Shown here: one piece after another, positions 1-10,942 of the stretch
Layout: every line of letters starts with the position of its first letter
Numbering within the stretch: the first letter of the stretch is position 1
Assembly (NCBI GenBank): GCA_949825065.1
Contig: OX463842.1
Span: forward strand, 51,334,526 to 51,398,525
DNA: 64,000 bases
Reading direction: 5' to 3'
Origin: Odontocerum albicorne
Lineage: Eukaryota; Arthropoda; Insecta; Trichoptera; Odontoceridae
The notes under the pieces: model-generated
What the model saw: only the letters and a program-made list of their open reading frames with translations
The model's database searches: none
What the model was told of the DNA's origin: nothing
Program-made: the position numbers and the translations under genes

Positions 1-410
1 GAGCTCTTGTAATCTTAGTTTCTGGATGACCCTCGTAGTTTGCCAAATGTCTCGTTCAAAAAGACGATGAAATAAAAAATGACTCCAGCTGGACGACCTT
101 AAAAAATAATCAAAATGTTCCAATTTTTATGTACTTTTGAACTATCCAAAATATAATATTTATTATTTTATAATACATAGTTTATTAACAAGCGAACTAT
201 ATAGTAAAAGTACACAACAATAAAAAAACACAGTATTTTGTGGATGTAAAGTATCATTTCAATAGACAACGCCTATGAAGCGAAGTGAATAAATTAATTG
301 ACATAAATTTCACGTTTGCTCTAAGTATTTATACCCTTAATTGTTACACTGCATTCATATCCCTATATAATATGTTACATACTTTAATCCCAATCTATCG
401 TATGGACAAT
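1..410. other. AT-rich sequence, nothing recognised
   Basis: No frame, tRNA-like box or repeat shared with the rest of the window was seen here. Confidence 0.5.
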
Positions 411-595
411 TTAACCCTTTATAGGGCAAGTTTTTATTTTTGAGATATTGATGTTTTTGTTGAATAAATCATTATTATGTGTATCAAATCAACTTTATTT
501 CTTCGAAAATGTGTTTTAAAATTATTTTTTTGGAAATGAGGCGGTCGCATATGAGACCTGTGCCTATTTCAGGGGTCATGTCAGTGGTCGCAAAA
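411..595 (+). mobile_element. TTAA-bordered repeat T3, copy 1 (one end only)
   Basis: The copy starts at a TTAA (411-414) followed by ccctttatagggcaag and runs to about 'gagacctgtgcc'. The same block, in the same orientation and also starting at TTAA, is at 62770-62937. A TTAA border is typical of piggyBac-type and Kolobok-type DNA transposons. The matching opposite end was not found, so this is probably one half of a truncated element. Superfamily is not settled. Confidence 0.55.
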
Positions 596-1026
596 GTGAC
601 CAATTAATAATGTTTAGGTAATAATATCTAAGTTAAGGTTGTATTAGGAAATAAAATTCTTATATGAGATATAATGAATGGGGATTTACTTATAATACCT
701 ATTTATATGTTTGACAATAAATTGACCGGATGTTTAGATCGTTGCTACTGAACATGCAGCTAACTTTACGACTATCGATCTTAAATAAGACCTCTGGCCG
801 TCCACTACATTTGCCAATTTGTGTTACTTAAAAACGTTTCATTAAGAAAATGAATCCCTATAAGTATAACCATAAGGGTAACAAGTGGAAGAAATTATAG
901 ATTAAGAAAAATATCATTCATGCGAACGGCCTATGGACAGAAAATATTCGTGCACCTGAATCCTGAGTTATTTCATTTGTTACATAAAGCAATAAGATAT
1001 AACATATTAAAATAAACAGGTAATAC
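596..1026. other. AT-rich spacer, nothing recognised
   Basis: No coding-like frame or shared repeat seen. Confidence 0.4.
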
Positions 1027-1204
1027 ATAACTCCGACGACCTCCGTGACCTGGTGGTAAGACACTTGTCTGCCGATCCGGAGGTCTGATCCCCGCTGGAA
1101 CCCAACTTTTTTTAAATAGGATTCCAGTCTGGTTAACACTTAGGGCCTATAAAAACATCTTTCTGGTCGGTTGGAAGAGATTGCCTAATGGCAATAAACT
1201 CGCC
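1027..1204 (+). mobile_element. tRNA-derived SINE, near full length
   Basis: A tRNA-like head has an A-box-like stretch (tgacctggtggtaagac) and a B-box-like stretch (ggtctgatccc). It is followed by the family body 'cgctggaaccca...ttccagtctggtt' and the tail module with 'ggttggaagagattgcc' and 'ggcaataaactcgccagg'. The same order is found in other copies at 16640, 23205, 25775 and 51665, mostly on the minus strand. The tail equals the 3' end of LINE-B (24478-25386 and 49385-49885). The head has lost tRNA pairing, so it is not a tRNA gene. Confidence 0.8.
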
Positions 1205-2051
1205 AGGTTAAAAAATATAACTTAAAATAAAAATTAAAACCAGACCAGATTAAATACGAAATAACCTCAACATAAGATGAAATCTTCGATTTGATCAAAA
1301 CTATGCAAGGAAAATTGGTTCAGATATAGTTCCCTTGATTTCGATGTTTGTCGATTTGTGGGTGTTTTGTGTCTACAAATCTGTGAATTATCCATTATTA
1401 ATTGAATGTTTCTAATTAAATTGCTCTTTCGTAGTAAAATCAATATAACCATGACGGAGTTTAATTTATCTTCTTGTAATTGTGATTTTTATTCACGTAA
1501 CTGCTCTATAAATGTATTTCTTATATTTTGTCTTCTGAAACTAATCTGCTTTAGGATGAACAAACACCTAGCTAAACGAAGGATTGCTGTGTACATTTAA
1601 TTATACAACTTCAAAAGTATAAATACATTTACAAAAACCTTCACTCACATTAAACTCATATTCAACAATTCTTAATCATACCCTCAACAGTTGCATTATA
1701 ATTAACTCACGTGCTTTTGGAACCACTAAAAGCAACTCACTTCTCGTTTTTCTCCTTGTCATAGAAACACCTTGGTACCTACATTTTTTAACATTAGAAA
1801 GCGCAACTTGACAAACTCACCAGTTTCTCTCAGCAATTAGTTTAAAATGTATTGTATTTTAAAACACAGGTTTGTTTTAAAGTATTTTTATTTTATTTAA
1901 ATAAAGGACTAGAATTATTTTATCAAAGGAACAATCTGAAAGGTTTTTATGAATTTGTTTTTCTTGTTACTTCCTTAATCGGTATATTCTCGTATAATGT
2001 TGCAGGGAAAAAATATTAGATATATTCTTCGCTCTAAAATACAAATCTTTA
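1205..2051. other. AT-rich spacer, nothing recognised
   Basis: Short frames here have no recognisable domain and A/T-driven composition. No repeat shared with the rest of the window was noticed. Confidence 0.4.
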
Positions 2052-2054
2052 TAA

Positions 2055-2666
2055 ACCCTTCCCTTACGGTGTTAAAATTGAAACGCGTGCTCCGGTGTTG
2101 GGTAGTGAGTACGCGATCAAAAATAAGCGATGTTAAATCGAAAAAATAAGAACATTAATAGATATTCCCCTTAATTAATTATAATTGAAGTTAAAAATTA
2201 TAACAATTGAGATTTATTTGCTGAAAACATTAAAAAACCATCTGGCAATGCTCACGGAACGGGCGTACGTCTAATCTATTTGCAAGTCCAGAAGATACTG
2301 CGGCGCGGAGCGGTACTCCGGCGTGGCTTACGTTTGCGACGATTGAGACAATTGAGCTCCTCGCAATTCAGTGGAGTATGCAAGAGTGAGATGCGAATAT
2401 AGTGTCGCGCTTCCCGCATACTCTTCACCTATCGTCAAGACGAGGTACTCGCAGCGTTTAAATGCCAATTTGTTTTCGATCTTTACAAAACACCTACGAT
2501 GTAGTCGATAAATTCTGATTATTATTAATATTATTTTTTAAATCAATGCGTAAATATATTATGGAGGAATACCTTAAATCTTAACCTTGTATTTATTATA
2601 TTTATAGAGATATTGATGGTTATTAGAAGCAACGTGTAGAAGATACCCAACACAGGGAAGGAAAGG
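2055..2666 (-). mobile_element. piggyBac-type MITE, subfamily 2, copy 1
   Basis: The right end is cacagggaaggaaagg followed by TTAA (2667-2670). The left end is cccttcccttacggtg, with its TTAA decayed to 'taaa'. The whole element is the reverse complement of the copy at 41571-42191, including a GC-rich core with 'gaacgggcgtacgtc' and 'gcgcttcccgcatac'. About 612 bp, with no transposase frame, so non-autonomous. TTAA duplication plus a CCYTTCC-type end is the hallmark of the piggyBac superfamily. Confidence 0.8.
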
Positions 2667-2670
2667 TTAA

Positions 2671-3936
2671 ATGACAAATATTGCTTTTTAAGCAAGGAAA
2701 TAGTATCTTACTCTTTGTTAAGAAATAAAATCTTAAAATTAATAAAATTTTGTCCTTTTTATAACGTCGTTTAATTTTACTTTCTCCCATTCCTTATTCT
2801 TTTGATAATCCAAACTTTTACAGAAAACCATTTGTAACCCTATCAGAAGCAGCATGAGCCACGGAGCTTTTACAACAGCTGTACCTTGGCTTAGCCGTTC
2901 CAAGCGATTTGGTTCAACATTTTATTGTTTCTGGTATCGTTCGCCGCCACCAGATTTATGCCATTCTGCAGATATTTGTGCCACGCGTCGAGTCACACTT
3001 CTCGCGCCCGCACACATGGGTGAGCACTGTGACCGGTCCAGCATTTGCTGGTCGGAGGAATAAATCTGAGATTTAACTTACATTATGGTTTTCTCGCAAA
3101 GCGGTCCAAAGCTCGAGTTCGGTTTGGTTATGAGAGGGTTCACAGAAATGAATAAAATACTTTGGTACATTGTGTTAAAAGTACGAGATTTTTTTTTCTC
3201 TAAGTTTTTAATTTAAAAATATTTCCAAAAGTTGAACAGAAAGCTCCAATATGTAGAAAAACTTGATATAAATTTTTAATCGTTTTTTGGGACATTTCAT
3301 TGATTTACTGCTAAGCGAAGACCTTTCCACGACTAAGCATTTTACGAGAACCTTTCAACTAGCGTTCCTTAGGTCATTTTTAAAATTTACCTTATAGGGC
3401 GTGGTGCTATGACATGACTTGTTGTGTTGCTGGTCAAGTGTTGTGGAATTGTCTGTCTCAAAGTATTAGATATATATGGGCGGCGTATGCAGTATTAGGA
3501 AGCAATTAAAGATAACCTATTTTTTGGAGGTCTTATAAAAATTTATGACTTTATATGAACACTACACATATATGTGTACACTAACTACATTACACCTTAA
3601 GCTGATTATGTTACTATTTAATATAGAAAGATCTATAAAAATTATTTGAGGTAAGTTTTCTGCGGTTTAATTGCCAAATATATTTTTTAACCATATGCAG
3701 ATGCGGGAAGTTTGTATGATGACCGCAGTCACTACCATCCTATCATTACACTCAAAATATTTTAAATTAGTTTGTAATATTTTTAATATGTCCATAATAT
3801 TGAGAGTCGGCTCTCTAAATTATGTTACATTAATTGTACTCTCATAATTATTAAAATATTTGAATTTCTCTCTGGTACCGCCAAAAGAGTTTAAACTTCT
3901 AAAAATTTGAAATAAATTATTTGAAATCCAAAAATA
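2671..3936. other. Spacer with a GC-richer island, no gene recognised
   Basis: Mostly AT-rich. The block 2845-3065 is clearly more GC-rich than its surroundings and holds a 69-codon frame and a short inverted repeat (ccagcatttgctgg near 3038). I do not recognise a protein or RNA in it. Confidence 0.4.
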
Positions 3937-4371
3937 TTGGTTAAAGATATAATTTTAGTATCATGCTTAAACTCTAGTTTAGATGTTCTTTTTCTAAGCA
4001 ATAAAACTGAATTGAAGAAACTTCAACGTTTGCAAAATAACGAGTTGCGGATTATTTCGAAATGGAGCAAAAACTTTAGAATTAAGTATGTGCTTTGTAA
4101 ACGTGATATATTTCTTAGTAAAAGTATGTCTATTTTTTATAAGTTTAGACTACATTTTTATATTATATAATAATTAGTTGCTGAAGTATACGACAAAAAG
4201 TCTTAAAAACAAAATGTCTCCACAAGAAGTTGAAGTGACTGTCAACTTCCAAATACTAAAATTAAAGAAAATACTTCAAATAACCCCAACAATAAAGGTT
4301 TCAAAATGTTTTATGAGATGCCAAAAATGTTTGAAAAATCCGAGATCATCCGAAATTTTCGTTGTCTATGT
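3937..4371 (+). pseudogene. LINE reverse-transcriptase C-terminal remnant
   Basis: The first frame carries 'ELKKLQRLQNNELRII', a signature seen just after the RT domain of several non-LTR retrotransposons. Downstream, after a shift of frame, 'NNKGFKMFYEMPKMF' (about 4290-4345) matches the next conserved block of the same LINE class ('...KGFKMFNELP...'). The two pieces are in different frames with stops between them, so this is a dead fragment. It is cut by the hAT MITE that begins at 4372. Confidence 0.7.
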
Positions 4372-4794
4372 CAGTGCTCCGCAACCTTTTCTCACCTGCG
4401 ACACACCAAAATTCTTCCTAGAATTCCGCGGCACACCAAAAGCTAAAATATACAGTATAACGCATGCGCATGAGTCTTCAGCGACGCGCATAAGGGTAAT
4501 TTTTCTTTCTCTATGACTAATTTGGTGCGGCCATGGTGTGTACAAAGCACACTACGCAGTTTTCAACAGTTGGCACCAGGCGCTGGGGGACCATTGAAAA
4601 ATTATTTAGTTATAATAATTATTTTATACTACATTTTGAAAAATAGACAATATTATGAAAATAAATTTGTCATTGTGTATAAAATACACAATGAAAAATT
4701 GTAAAATGTCAAATACATTGAATTTGACCGCGGCACACCTGTATCCGGCTCACGGCACACCAGTGTGCCACGGCACACCGGTTGCGGAGCACTG
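4372..4794. mobile_element. hAT-type MITE with 8-bp target duplication
   Basis: Terminal inverted repeats are cagtgctccgcaacc at the left and ggttgcggagcactg at the right. They are flanked by perfect 8-bp duplications gtctatgt at 4364-4371 and 4795-4802. An 8-bp duplication and CAGTG...CACTG ends are diagnostic of the hAT superfamily. Sub-terminal 'gcacacc' motifs recur near both ends, as expected for transposase-binding sites. 423 bp, no transposase domain seen. The insertion splits an older LINE remnant. Confidence 0.92.
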
Positions 4795-4802
4795 GTCTAT
4801 GT

Positions 4803-5518
4803 ATTTGATATTCTAATCGTAAATTTAAGAATTGTAGAGTGAAAAAATTGGTTTGTTAATTCTTGGACCTTTAATGGTAGATTAATTAACTAGGTTACAA
4901 CTAGTTTATATTTATATGTCAAATTAAAAAAAAAAAAAAACAGCAGATCCAGTTAATATATTATCTAATATATTAATTGGATCAGCTGCCTTAATTTAAT
5001 CATTTCATGGTCTCAATTATGTTATTGACGTCAATTTGAAAGCTAATCCATTATTAGCATTTCCGGAATCTTCTCTTTTAGCATGCATCTTCCAATTCCT
5101 TTTTACGTACTTGAAAGGTTTTGAGTTTTTTAGATGATAAGGTCTTGTAACACCCACATATGAGATTGTGTAACTGAGAGTGTCACTAATTAATGACCTT
5201 TTGGTTTAGGCAGATAGGAAGATTGATGTTAATTATGTGTTTCAAATGACCGATATAACCCCCAACCGACTTGATTCTTCTAATTACGAGTATATCTTTC
5301 GAATTGAAGTCTTCCTACGAGATAAGTTATCCTAAATAGATGTATTGTTCGACTCATTTCAAGGCATTAAAAACCAAAAACAACTTAATTTATTGCAAAA
5401 TTTCACAACTAGTGAAAAATTGCCTAATTTTCTTTCTGATGTATCATAATTTTGAGTAAATGGCCAATTTTAGAATTAACGTTTTTTTTATTGTTCAAAA
5501 TTGTTTTAATATGTTGTG
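4803..5518. other. AT-rich spacer, nothing coding
   Basis: Contains an A-tract (about 4926-4940) next to an inverted repeat around tccagttaatatat / atatattaattgga, and a TACGAGTA octamer at 5285-5292. No gene seen. Confidence 0.4.
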
Positions 5519-5789
5519 TATAGTTAAGGCATTAACGTTGTTGAGGTTTAAAGACATTACAATTTATTTTTATCAAACACTGTTTATTTCACTTTTTTGT
5601 GATGGTATAAACCTACCGGTTTCAAGGCTTTCACCTCATCTTCATAGCATAAGTAGGCTTCAGGGGAGCACAAACAAGACTTGTTTGCGCTCCCCTGAAG
5701 ATTTGCGATCCCATGAGCCTTGAAACCGGTAGGGTTATACCGTAAAAAAAAGTGGAATAAACAGTGTTTGATAAAAATAAATTACAATT
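5519..5789. mobile_element. Foldback hairpin element (HP), copy 1
   Basis: The left arm reads from tatagttaaggcattaacg through aaacactgttta and ctaccggtttcaagg. The right arm returns the complement from ccttgaaaccggtaggg to aaacagtgttt and ends near aattacaattg. The arms are almost perfect complements, interrupted by a few changes and about 25 extra bases near the loop. Other copies are at 16197, 32700, 40209, 45074 (one arm) and 61033. No coding frame. Near-palindromic dispersed elements of this type are foldback-like. The parent element is unknown. Confidence 0.75.
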
Positions 5790-5914
5790 GTTTTAATACA
5801 TGAAGATATTTCTTGAGAATGCCTCTTTGAATCTCAACTGCTATATTGTGTTGTATATGTAGTGGTATATATGCACTTTGTATTATAATAAAATACATAA
5901 AATTTTCGTTTTAT

Positions 5915-5965
5915 ATAGTACAACCTGGCGGGCTAATTGACATAAATCAATAGCTTTCTAATTGT
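5915..5965 (-). mobile_element. SINE/LINE-B tail fragment
   Basis: Reverse complement reads 'tagcccgccaggttgtac' with the degenerate remainder of the aagagattgcc...gcaataag module. Confidence 0.45.
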
Positions 5966-5994
5966 AATTTTGAATAAGATATGTCAATTTGTGA

Positions 5995-6080
5995 GATGCA
6001 TGGCTGTGCTGTTACTCACCGGACTTACGTGCGGAAGGGCATCGGTTCGAACCCCACGCTGTGCTACTCCCCTCGAACGA
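5995..6080 (+). mobile_element. tRNA-like SINE head with B box
   Basis: ggttcgaaccccac (about 6045) is a good Pol III B box, and 'tggctgtgctg' sits at A-box distance upstream. No cloverleaf could be drawn and the flank differs from the main SINE family, so this is probably a different or older SINE. Confidence 0.4.
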
Positions 6081-6179
6081 CACATATTTTTTCTGCCTAG
6101 TCTTCGAGGGTATAAGGATACCTATGACTTCGGTTATATCTTTTCTTTAAAAAAATGCATGCTTTCTGTAGCATCTTAA

Positions 6180-7114
6180 ATTTGTGTATTCACGGGCACT
6201 ACAAATTTATTATTTATGCTATAAACATTTTAATGGTTGAAATCAACCAGGCAACATACTATAAATAAAAATTTTGTTTTTCATATTTTATGCCACATTT
6301 GTTCAAAACTGCATACTTAATTTTTTACACATTTTTACACAAGTTTATAATAACCGATACTTTGTATTACATTTTAATTCTTTAACAATATTTTATTTCC
6401 GTAATAATTTTTTTTTTAATTTTAAATAATTTTTTTAAAGGTCTGCTTAAAACGAATTAAGAACCGATTAATACGAGTTAAAAGACAGTCATAAATAGTT
6501 ACTAGGTTCCTTTATTAATCAAATATTTTTTTTTATCTGAAGGTCACATGTGTATTTTTACAATCAAGCTAAGCATATTACTTAAAGGTATTATTGAAAA
6601 AATGTTAAAATTAAAGATGATTTTGTTAAGTTAAAACAATTTTAAAAAAATCAAATACGTTTTTATTTACTTTAGAAATAATTGATTGCATTGACAAATG
6701 TATATTTTTTAGTTAAAATCAGATTAATACTTTGGTGAGTTACAAAAAAGAGAAATGTTAACGTTCTATCATGTATGTCATAAGTTGGTTTTAAAGGGAT
6801 GATCGTTAATTCAGCCTTTCAATTTAATGAACCCTTTATAAAGGGAGGAAGGGGACACAAGGAAAGAGGCAAATTAGAAACGAAGAAACCGGATATCTTA
6901 AGGAAAACCAGCTCCAAGTCTCAGTCAATAGGGGAAGTAAATGAGTAAACATTTGCTTAAGTTGAATAAACTTGTTGAATCTCAACAGATTTGGCAAAGA
7001 ATCAATAAAACTGTCTCAAGGATAGCAATTAATACATAAGCCATTAAAAACATTATTTTTTAAACAAAAAATTAAATAAAAACGAAGGCCTCAAAAGTTC
7101 GCATTATATTAAAC
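6180..7114. other. AT-rich spacer, nothing recognised
   Basis: Long A/T runs, no coding-like frame and no shared repeat noticed. Confidence 0.4.
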
Positions 7115-7778
7115 TTAATTTTCTTTCTTAACATTATAACATGGCGAGTATTTAACATAATACTTTCTTAACATTATAACATGGCGAGTTCTTAACATTA
7201 TACTTTCTTAACATTATAACATATCGAATACTTAACATTATAACATGGCGAGTACTTAACATTATACTTTCTTACTATTATAACATGGCGAGTTCTTAAT
7301 ATTATACTTTCTTAATATTATAACATGGCGAGTTCTTAACGTTATACTTTCTTAACATTATAACATGGCGAGTACTTAACATTATACTTTATTAACATTA
7401 TAACATGGCGAGTTTTTAACATTATACTTTCTTAACATTATAACATCATGAGTACTTAACATTATAACATGGCGAGTTCTTAATATTATAACATGGCGAG
7501 TTCTTAACATCATACTTTCTAAACATTATAACATGGCGAGTACTTAACATTATACTTTCTTAACATTATAACATGGCGAGTTTTTAACATGTTACTTTCT
7601 TAACATTATAACATCTTAAGTACTTAACATTATACTTTCTTAACATTATAACATGGCAAGTACTTAACATTATACTTTCTTAACATTATAACATGGCGAA
7701 TACTTAACATTACACTTCCTTAACATTACACTTTCTTAACATTACACTTTCTTAACATTCTAACATGACGAGTATTAA
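7115..7778 (+). repeat. 40-bp minisatellite array
   Basis: About 16 head-to-tail copies of a 40-bp unit made of two related halves, 'cttaacattataacatggcg' and 'agtacttaacattatacttt'. Some units carry only one half (for example near 7455-7510), and the last copies (7710-7770) consist of repeated 'cttaacattacactt' only. No unique spacers lie between repeats, so it is a tandem satellite, not a CRISPR. No long frame. Confidence 0.9.
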
Positions 7779-7932
7779 TGTTCACTTGGCAATCTCTTGC
7801 AACACATGAATAAGTGTTATAAAAGAGTTAAGTGAGAACTTGTCTCAAACCATTTTTTTAAGTTGAGAACTTACGCGAATCAAACCCGTAACTCTCGAAC
7901 TGAAATACAAGATATTTGTGGTATTTTTAATT
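7779..7932 (-). mobile_element. tRNA-derived SINE, diverged copy
   Basis: On the minus strand a B-box-like gggtttgattcgcg (about 7876-7890) precedes the body and a tail with 'ggcaatctctt' (plus-strand reading, about 7787). The order head-body-tail matches the main SINE family. It abuts the end of the minisatellite. Confidence 0.6.
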
Positions 7933-8069
7933 AAACTAATCAAACCACGTAAATCATCACTGTATGCTTATATATGATATATACAATCGACAGTGTGACA
8001 ATACAACACACGTAGCATTCATTCACATACATGGCAGCCAGCCTCGTAGGGCTGCATTAAATTATAGCT

Positions 8070-8145
8070 TTGTTGTATACGGTACAATTTGGCCGACTTA
8101 TTGCTATGATAATCTCTTCCAGCCAACCAGAAAGGTGATAAACGT
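8070..8145 (-). mobile_element. SINE/LINE-B tail
   Basis: Reverse complement reads 'ctttctggttggctggaaga' followed by 'gcaataagtcggcc'. Only the 3' module is recognisable; the head is missing or too decayed. Confidence 0.65.
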
Positions 8146-8391
8146 GCATTTTCTTCTTTTTAACACATACACTATGATTAGGAATTTGCATTTTTTTTTA
8201 AATACGAGTTTATTGATTTTATTTATTTTGAACACTTTCAGTAGAATTTACAAGCTTTAATTATTTTTATACAACCCGTATAATTTTTTTGCTGAACTTG
8301 ACTATAAATTTAAAATTTCGAAATCAAATTGAACGTTTCAGTATTTTTAAGTTGTATCATAATTTTCAGTGAATAAACAACCTGAAAAGGT

Positions 8392-8667
8392 TCATGGGGT
8401 GTAAAGCTGATATTCTCTCACGATCATTTCAATACATTGCTGTGCCCTCTCACCATGTGGAATTCCTCCAGAAGTGCTGTGCGCGTATGATAAATATTGA
8501 ATCGGTCCACGCCAATGCTTCACTGATGCAGCGAGGAATGCATTTATGAGTTGAGTGCCGTTCTTACCCTTGATCCCGGCCCCTGCCTCAGTATAAGCTT
8601 GCACCGGGATCTCTTGTTTGGTGCATATTGCACATTTTACCTTGTCTAGTCTTTCGAAATATTCCAC
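8392..8667 (-). pseudogene. Coding-like open frame of unknown family
   Basis: An uninterrupted 91-codon frame, noticeably less A/T-biased than its flanks, ends at a TGA and has no ATG near its start (it opens at a GTG codon), so it would be an exon or a fragment. It encodes three cysteines (two in a CxxC near residues 12-15), a Gly-rich stretch 'EAGAGIKGKNGTQ' and a non-repetitive C-terminal half. I do not recognise the family. A canonical splice-acceptor context was not evident. It could be a transposon-derived or captured gene fragment. Confidence 0.35.
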
Positions 8668-8799
8668 GAGGGAAATATTTTGAATTCTACTAGTTAATTT
8701 AGTTTAGTTTTCTTCATGATCTCCATTTTATTCATTCGTGTATTACCCTTATGGTCATTAATTCTTATGGTTGCCATATAATTCATTCGTTTTATCTTT

Positions 8800-8880
8800 A
8801 TAATAAGTTATTTATGATACTCGTATGCTGCGAGTTCGAATCCCGTCAAGACACAGATTTTATTAAAACGGGTTTTTAAC
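8800..8880 (+). mobile_element. tRNA-like SINE head with near-perfect B box
   Basis: gagttcgaatcccg (8829-8842) is an excellent Pol III B box followed by 'tcaagacacagatttt'. The A-box region is degenerate and holds a TACTCGTA octamer (8818-8825). No tRNA fold is possible. Confidence 0.45.
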
Positions 8881-9248
8881 ATGTTTCTAGTTAAATGTGT
8901 TTTAAAGCTATCGCAGTTCTTCGTCTCAGTTATGTAGTCTTTTGGAGTGCTATACCGCACAAAGATGAAAATTTTAAACGTTTTCGGAGCGTCGGCCACA
9001 CAAACCCAATTATATGGTACTCTGAAAGACTTAATTCAATTGATCTTTGTAGTTGGTTGCAAAAGATTGTCACATGTAAATACATTCGCAAAGTTGTACT
9101 AAATACAACGAAAGAGTTATACAATAACCCACCTTTCAACATATTAGCCATGTTAAGGGACTTAAGAATAAATAAACCAATAAAAAATATATGATTGTTG
9201 GCAAATCAAAAGTAAAGAAAGATTAGATGAAAAAACGTTTAATACTAT

Positions 9249-9663
9249 TGTGGGAACCACGGTCGTCGCTGAATATTGTCAACACATACGGTCAACGACC
9301 GACGAAACGACCTTTGGATATGTCCAAAGGTCACATACCAAAACATTGACGCGGCCGGACAGCGCGCCAGTCCCGTAAACAAATTGTTTACCCACAATAC
9401 TATTTACGATGCATTCCACAGTAGAAAGAGAACGCATCACGCTGTCTCGCCGATCCCGCAAACAAATTGTTTACCCACAATACTATTTGCGATGTCTGCA
9501 ATACTTCAATTAACCATTTCTGCACGCACAGAAGCGAGATAAAAATATATCGCGGGCGCCCATTCTGAAATGTATAAATACCCACTTACCGATAAATAAA
9601 ACACTCATTCACTCTTTCTTTCCGCATTGCTAATTGACATATTTTATTTATTTACTAACAATT
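9249..9663 (+). mobile_element. Probable solo LTR with promoter and duplicated enhancer-like block
   Basis: The 415-bp unit starts tgtgggaaccacg and is flanked by the 5-bp direct repeat actat at 9244-9248 and 9664-9668. It holds a block repeated after about 83 bp: 'aaacaaattgtttaccc' plus 'acaatactattt', at about 9378 and 9461. It has a TATA-like gtataaataccc (about 9570) and then aataaaacac, the order expected for U3 and R of an LTR retrotransposon. The right terminus (aacaatt) is not a classic CA, so the superfamily and exact end are uncertain. No adjoining gag or pol was seen. Confidence 0.55.
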
Positions 9664-9824
9664 ACTATCATCATCTCTTCAGACAAGAAGCATTCCGCTA
9701 AACTATGATTAAATGATACACCCAATATCAACTTGAATAAGTAGGATCTCCTCTGCAATAAGTAGTTTCAACGTCGCCTTATGAATGTAAGTTTTTTCAA
9801 CCCACAAACAATAACAGTTCTTCT

Positions 9825-10390
9825 TCTTCTTCAGTTTTAATCCTGGGGGCTGGTCAGCAGCAAAGTCCAGCATATCCCACTCCACTCCGCTCGGTCTTCA
9901 GCGATCATCTTGAGCTCTGTATAGGAGGTGCAGTCCATATCGTGGCATATTTGCTCCAGATACTCTCGGCGAGGAAGCCCTCTGCCAATCGATCCCTCAA
10001 TCATTCCATCCAGTATATTGTGCAGGAGATTTTCACGTCACACCATATGACCCTTCCATTCTGCACGCCTTTCCGATGTGGTGTTTGACAGGTGCCTGGT
10101 TTCTTCGATCCTGCTGAGAACCTCGTCATTTGTAATGGGGTCTCTCCAGGAAATCCTTAGGATTTGTCTATAGGTCCACATCTCGAAGGCTTCCAATATT
10201 TTTCGATCTCTTTCGCCTATGCACCATGTCTCGCAACCATACATCAAAATACTCCACACATATGTTTTAACAAATTGCTTGCGGAGCTTCAGGTCCATGT
10301 TGTTTGATTCGAAAATCTTTGATTTCTTATTAAAGGCGAGTTTTGCTCGGTGGATGTGACTGTCATCCTGACTGGTACCTTTCTCAATGG
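9825..10390 (-). pseudogene. LINE-E reverse transcriptase C-terminus, 5'-truncated
   Basis: The minus-strand frame has 'YGCETWCIGERDRKIL' and then 'FEMWTYRQILRISWRDP', the conserved block after the RT active site in many insect non-LTR elements. After a shift of frame the fragment 'RREYLEQICHDMDCTS' and 'AEDRAEWSGI' gives the usual end of this class. Catalytic RT motifs are absent (5' truncation). A short (ctt)n run marks the 3' side. It belongs to the same broad class as 42365-42870. Dead copy. Confidence 0.85.
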
Positions 10391-10942
10391 ACTAATATAG
10401 TGTAGAATTTGTTTTTATTAGAAGCTGGTATTTTTCGAAAAAAAATGGTGAGTTTTAAGAATATCTACGTATAAAAGTTTTTTTTTTTTACATTTTAAAA
10501 TATCTTGCGGCGTTTAATGCCCATCAAGCGAGACTTTTCAAGCATATCCCACGGTCTGTGTAGCGGGAGACGGCGTGAGAGAATACTGGTATTGGCGTAT
10601 AGGCGCTATAATATATGCCACATTCCTGGGCGGTTCGTGGCGCGCCAAATCAGATGGAAAATTCTTCGCATTCAGAGGCGGCGCGTTACGCCTGGAAATA
10701 TCGCATCCATCCATTTCAACCGAAGCTGGAATAACACGTAATTAACTGAATGATGCTCGTTATGAGGATGAAGTATTTATTTATTTCAACCAAATGTTAC
10801 ATTGTTTCAAGAATTATATTTTTCTCTTGGGGATATTTATCTAAGATTTTGGTGAAAGTGTGACAATTTACACGCATAATTTAAAAATAATTCGTTTAAA
10901 TAAATTAAGTTTGTTTTTATGTTCACATTATTATTATTATTA
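10391..10942. other. Spacer with a GC-rich block, no gene recognised
   Basis: 10505-10741 is GC-richer than its surroundings and has a 78-codon frame rich in Arg. I recognise no domain, and the block is not repeated elsewhere in the window. Confidence 0.35.

Noticed and set aside
918..1139. 73-codon minus-strand frame
   Set aside because: It runs antisense across a SINE; no independent support.
7115..7778. CRISPR-like array (also 10943-11873, 28250-28615 and 47820-49330)
   Set aside because: Units are head to tail without unique spacers, and the DNA is eukaryotic.
9276..9585. Overlapping frames of 60-88 codons on both strands
   Set aside because: They lie in the LTR-like unit and include its duplicated block; no protein-like features.
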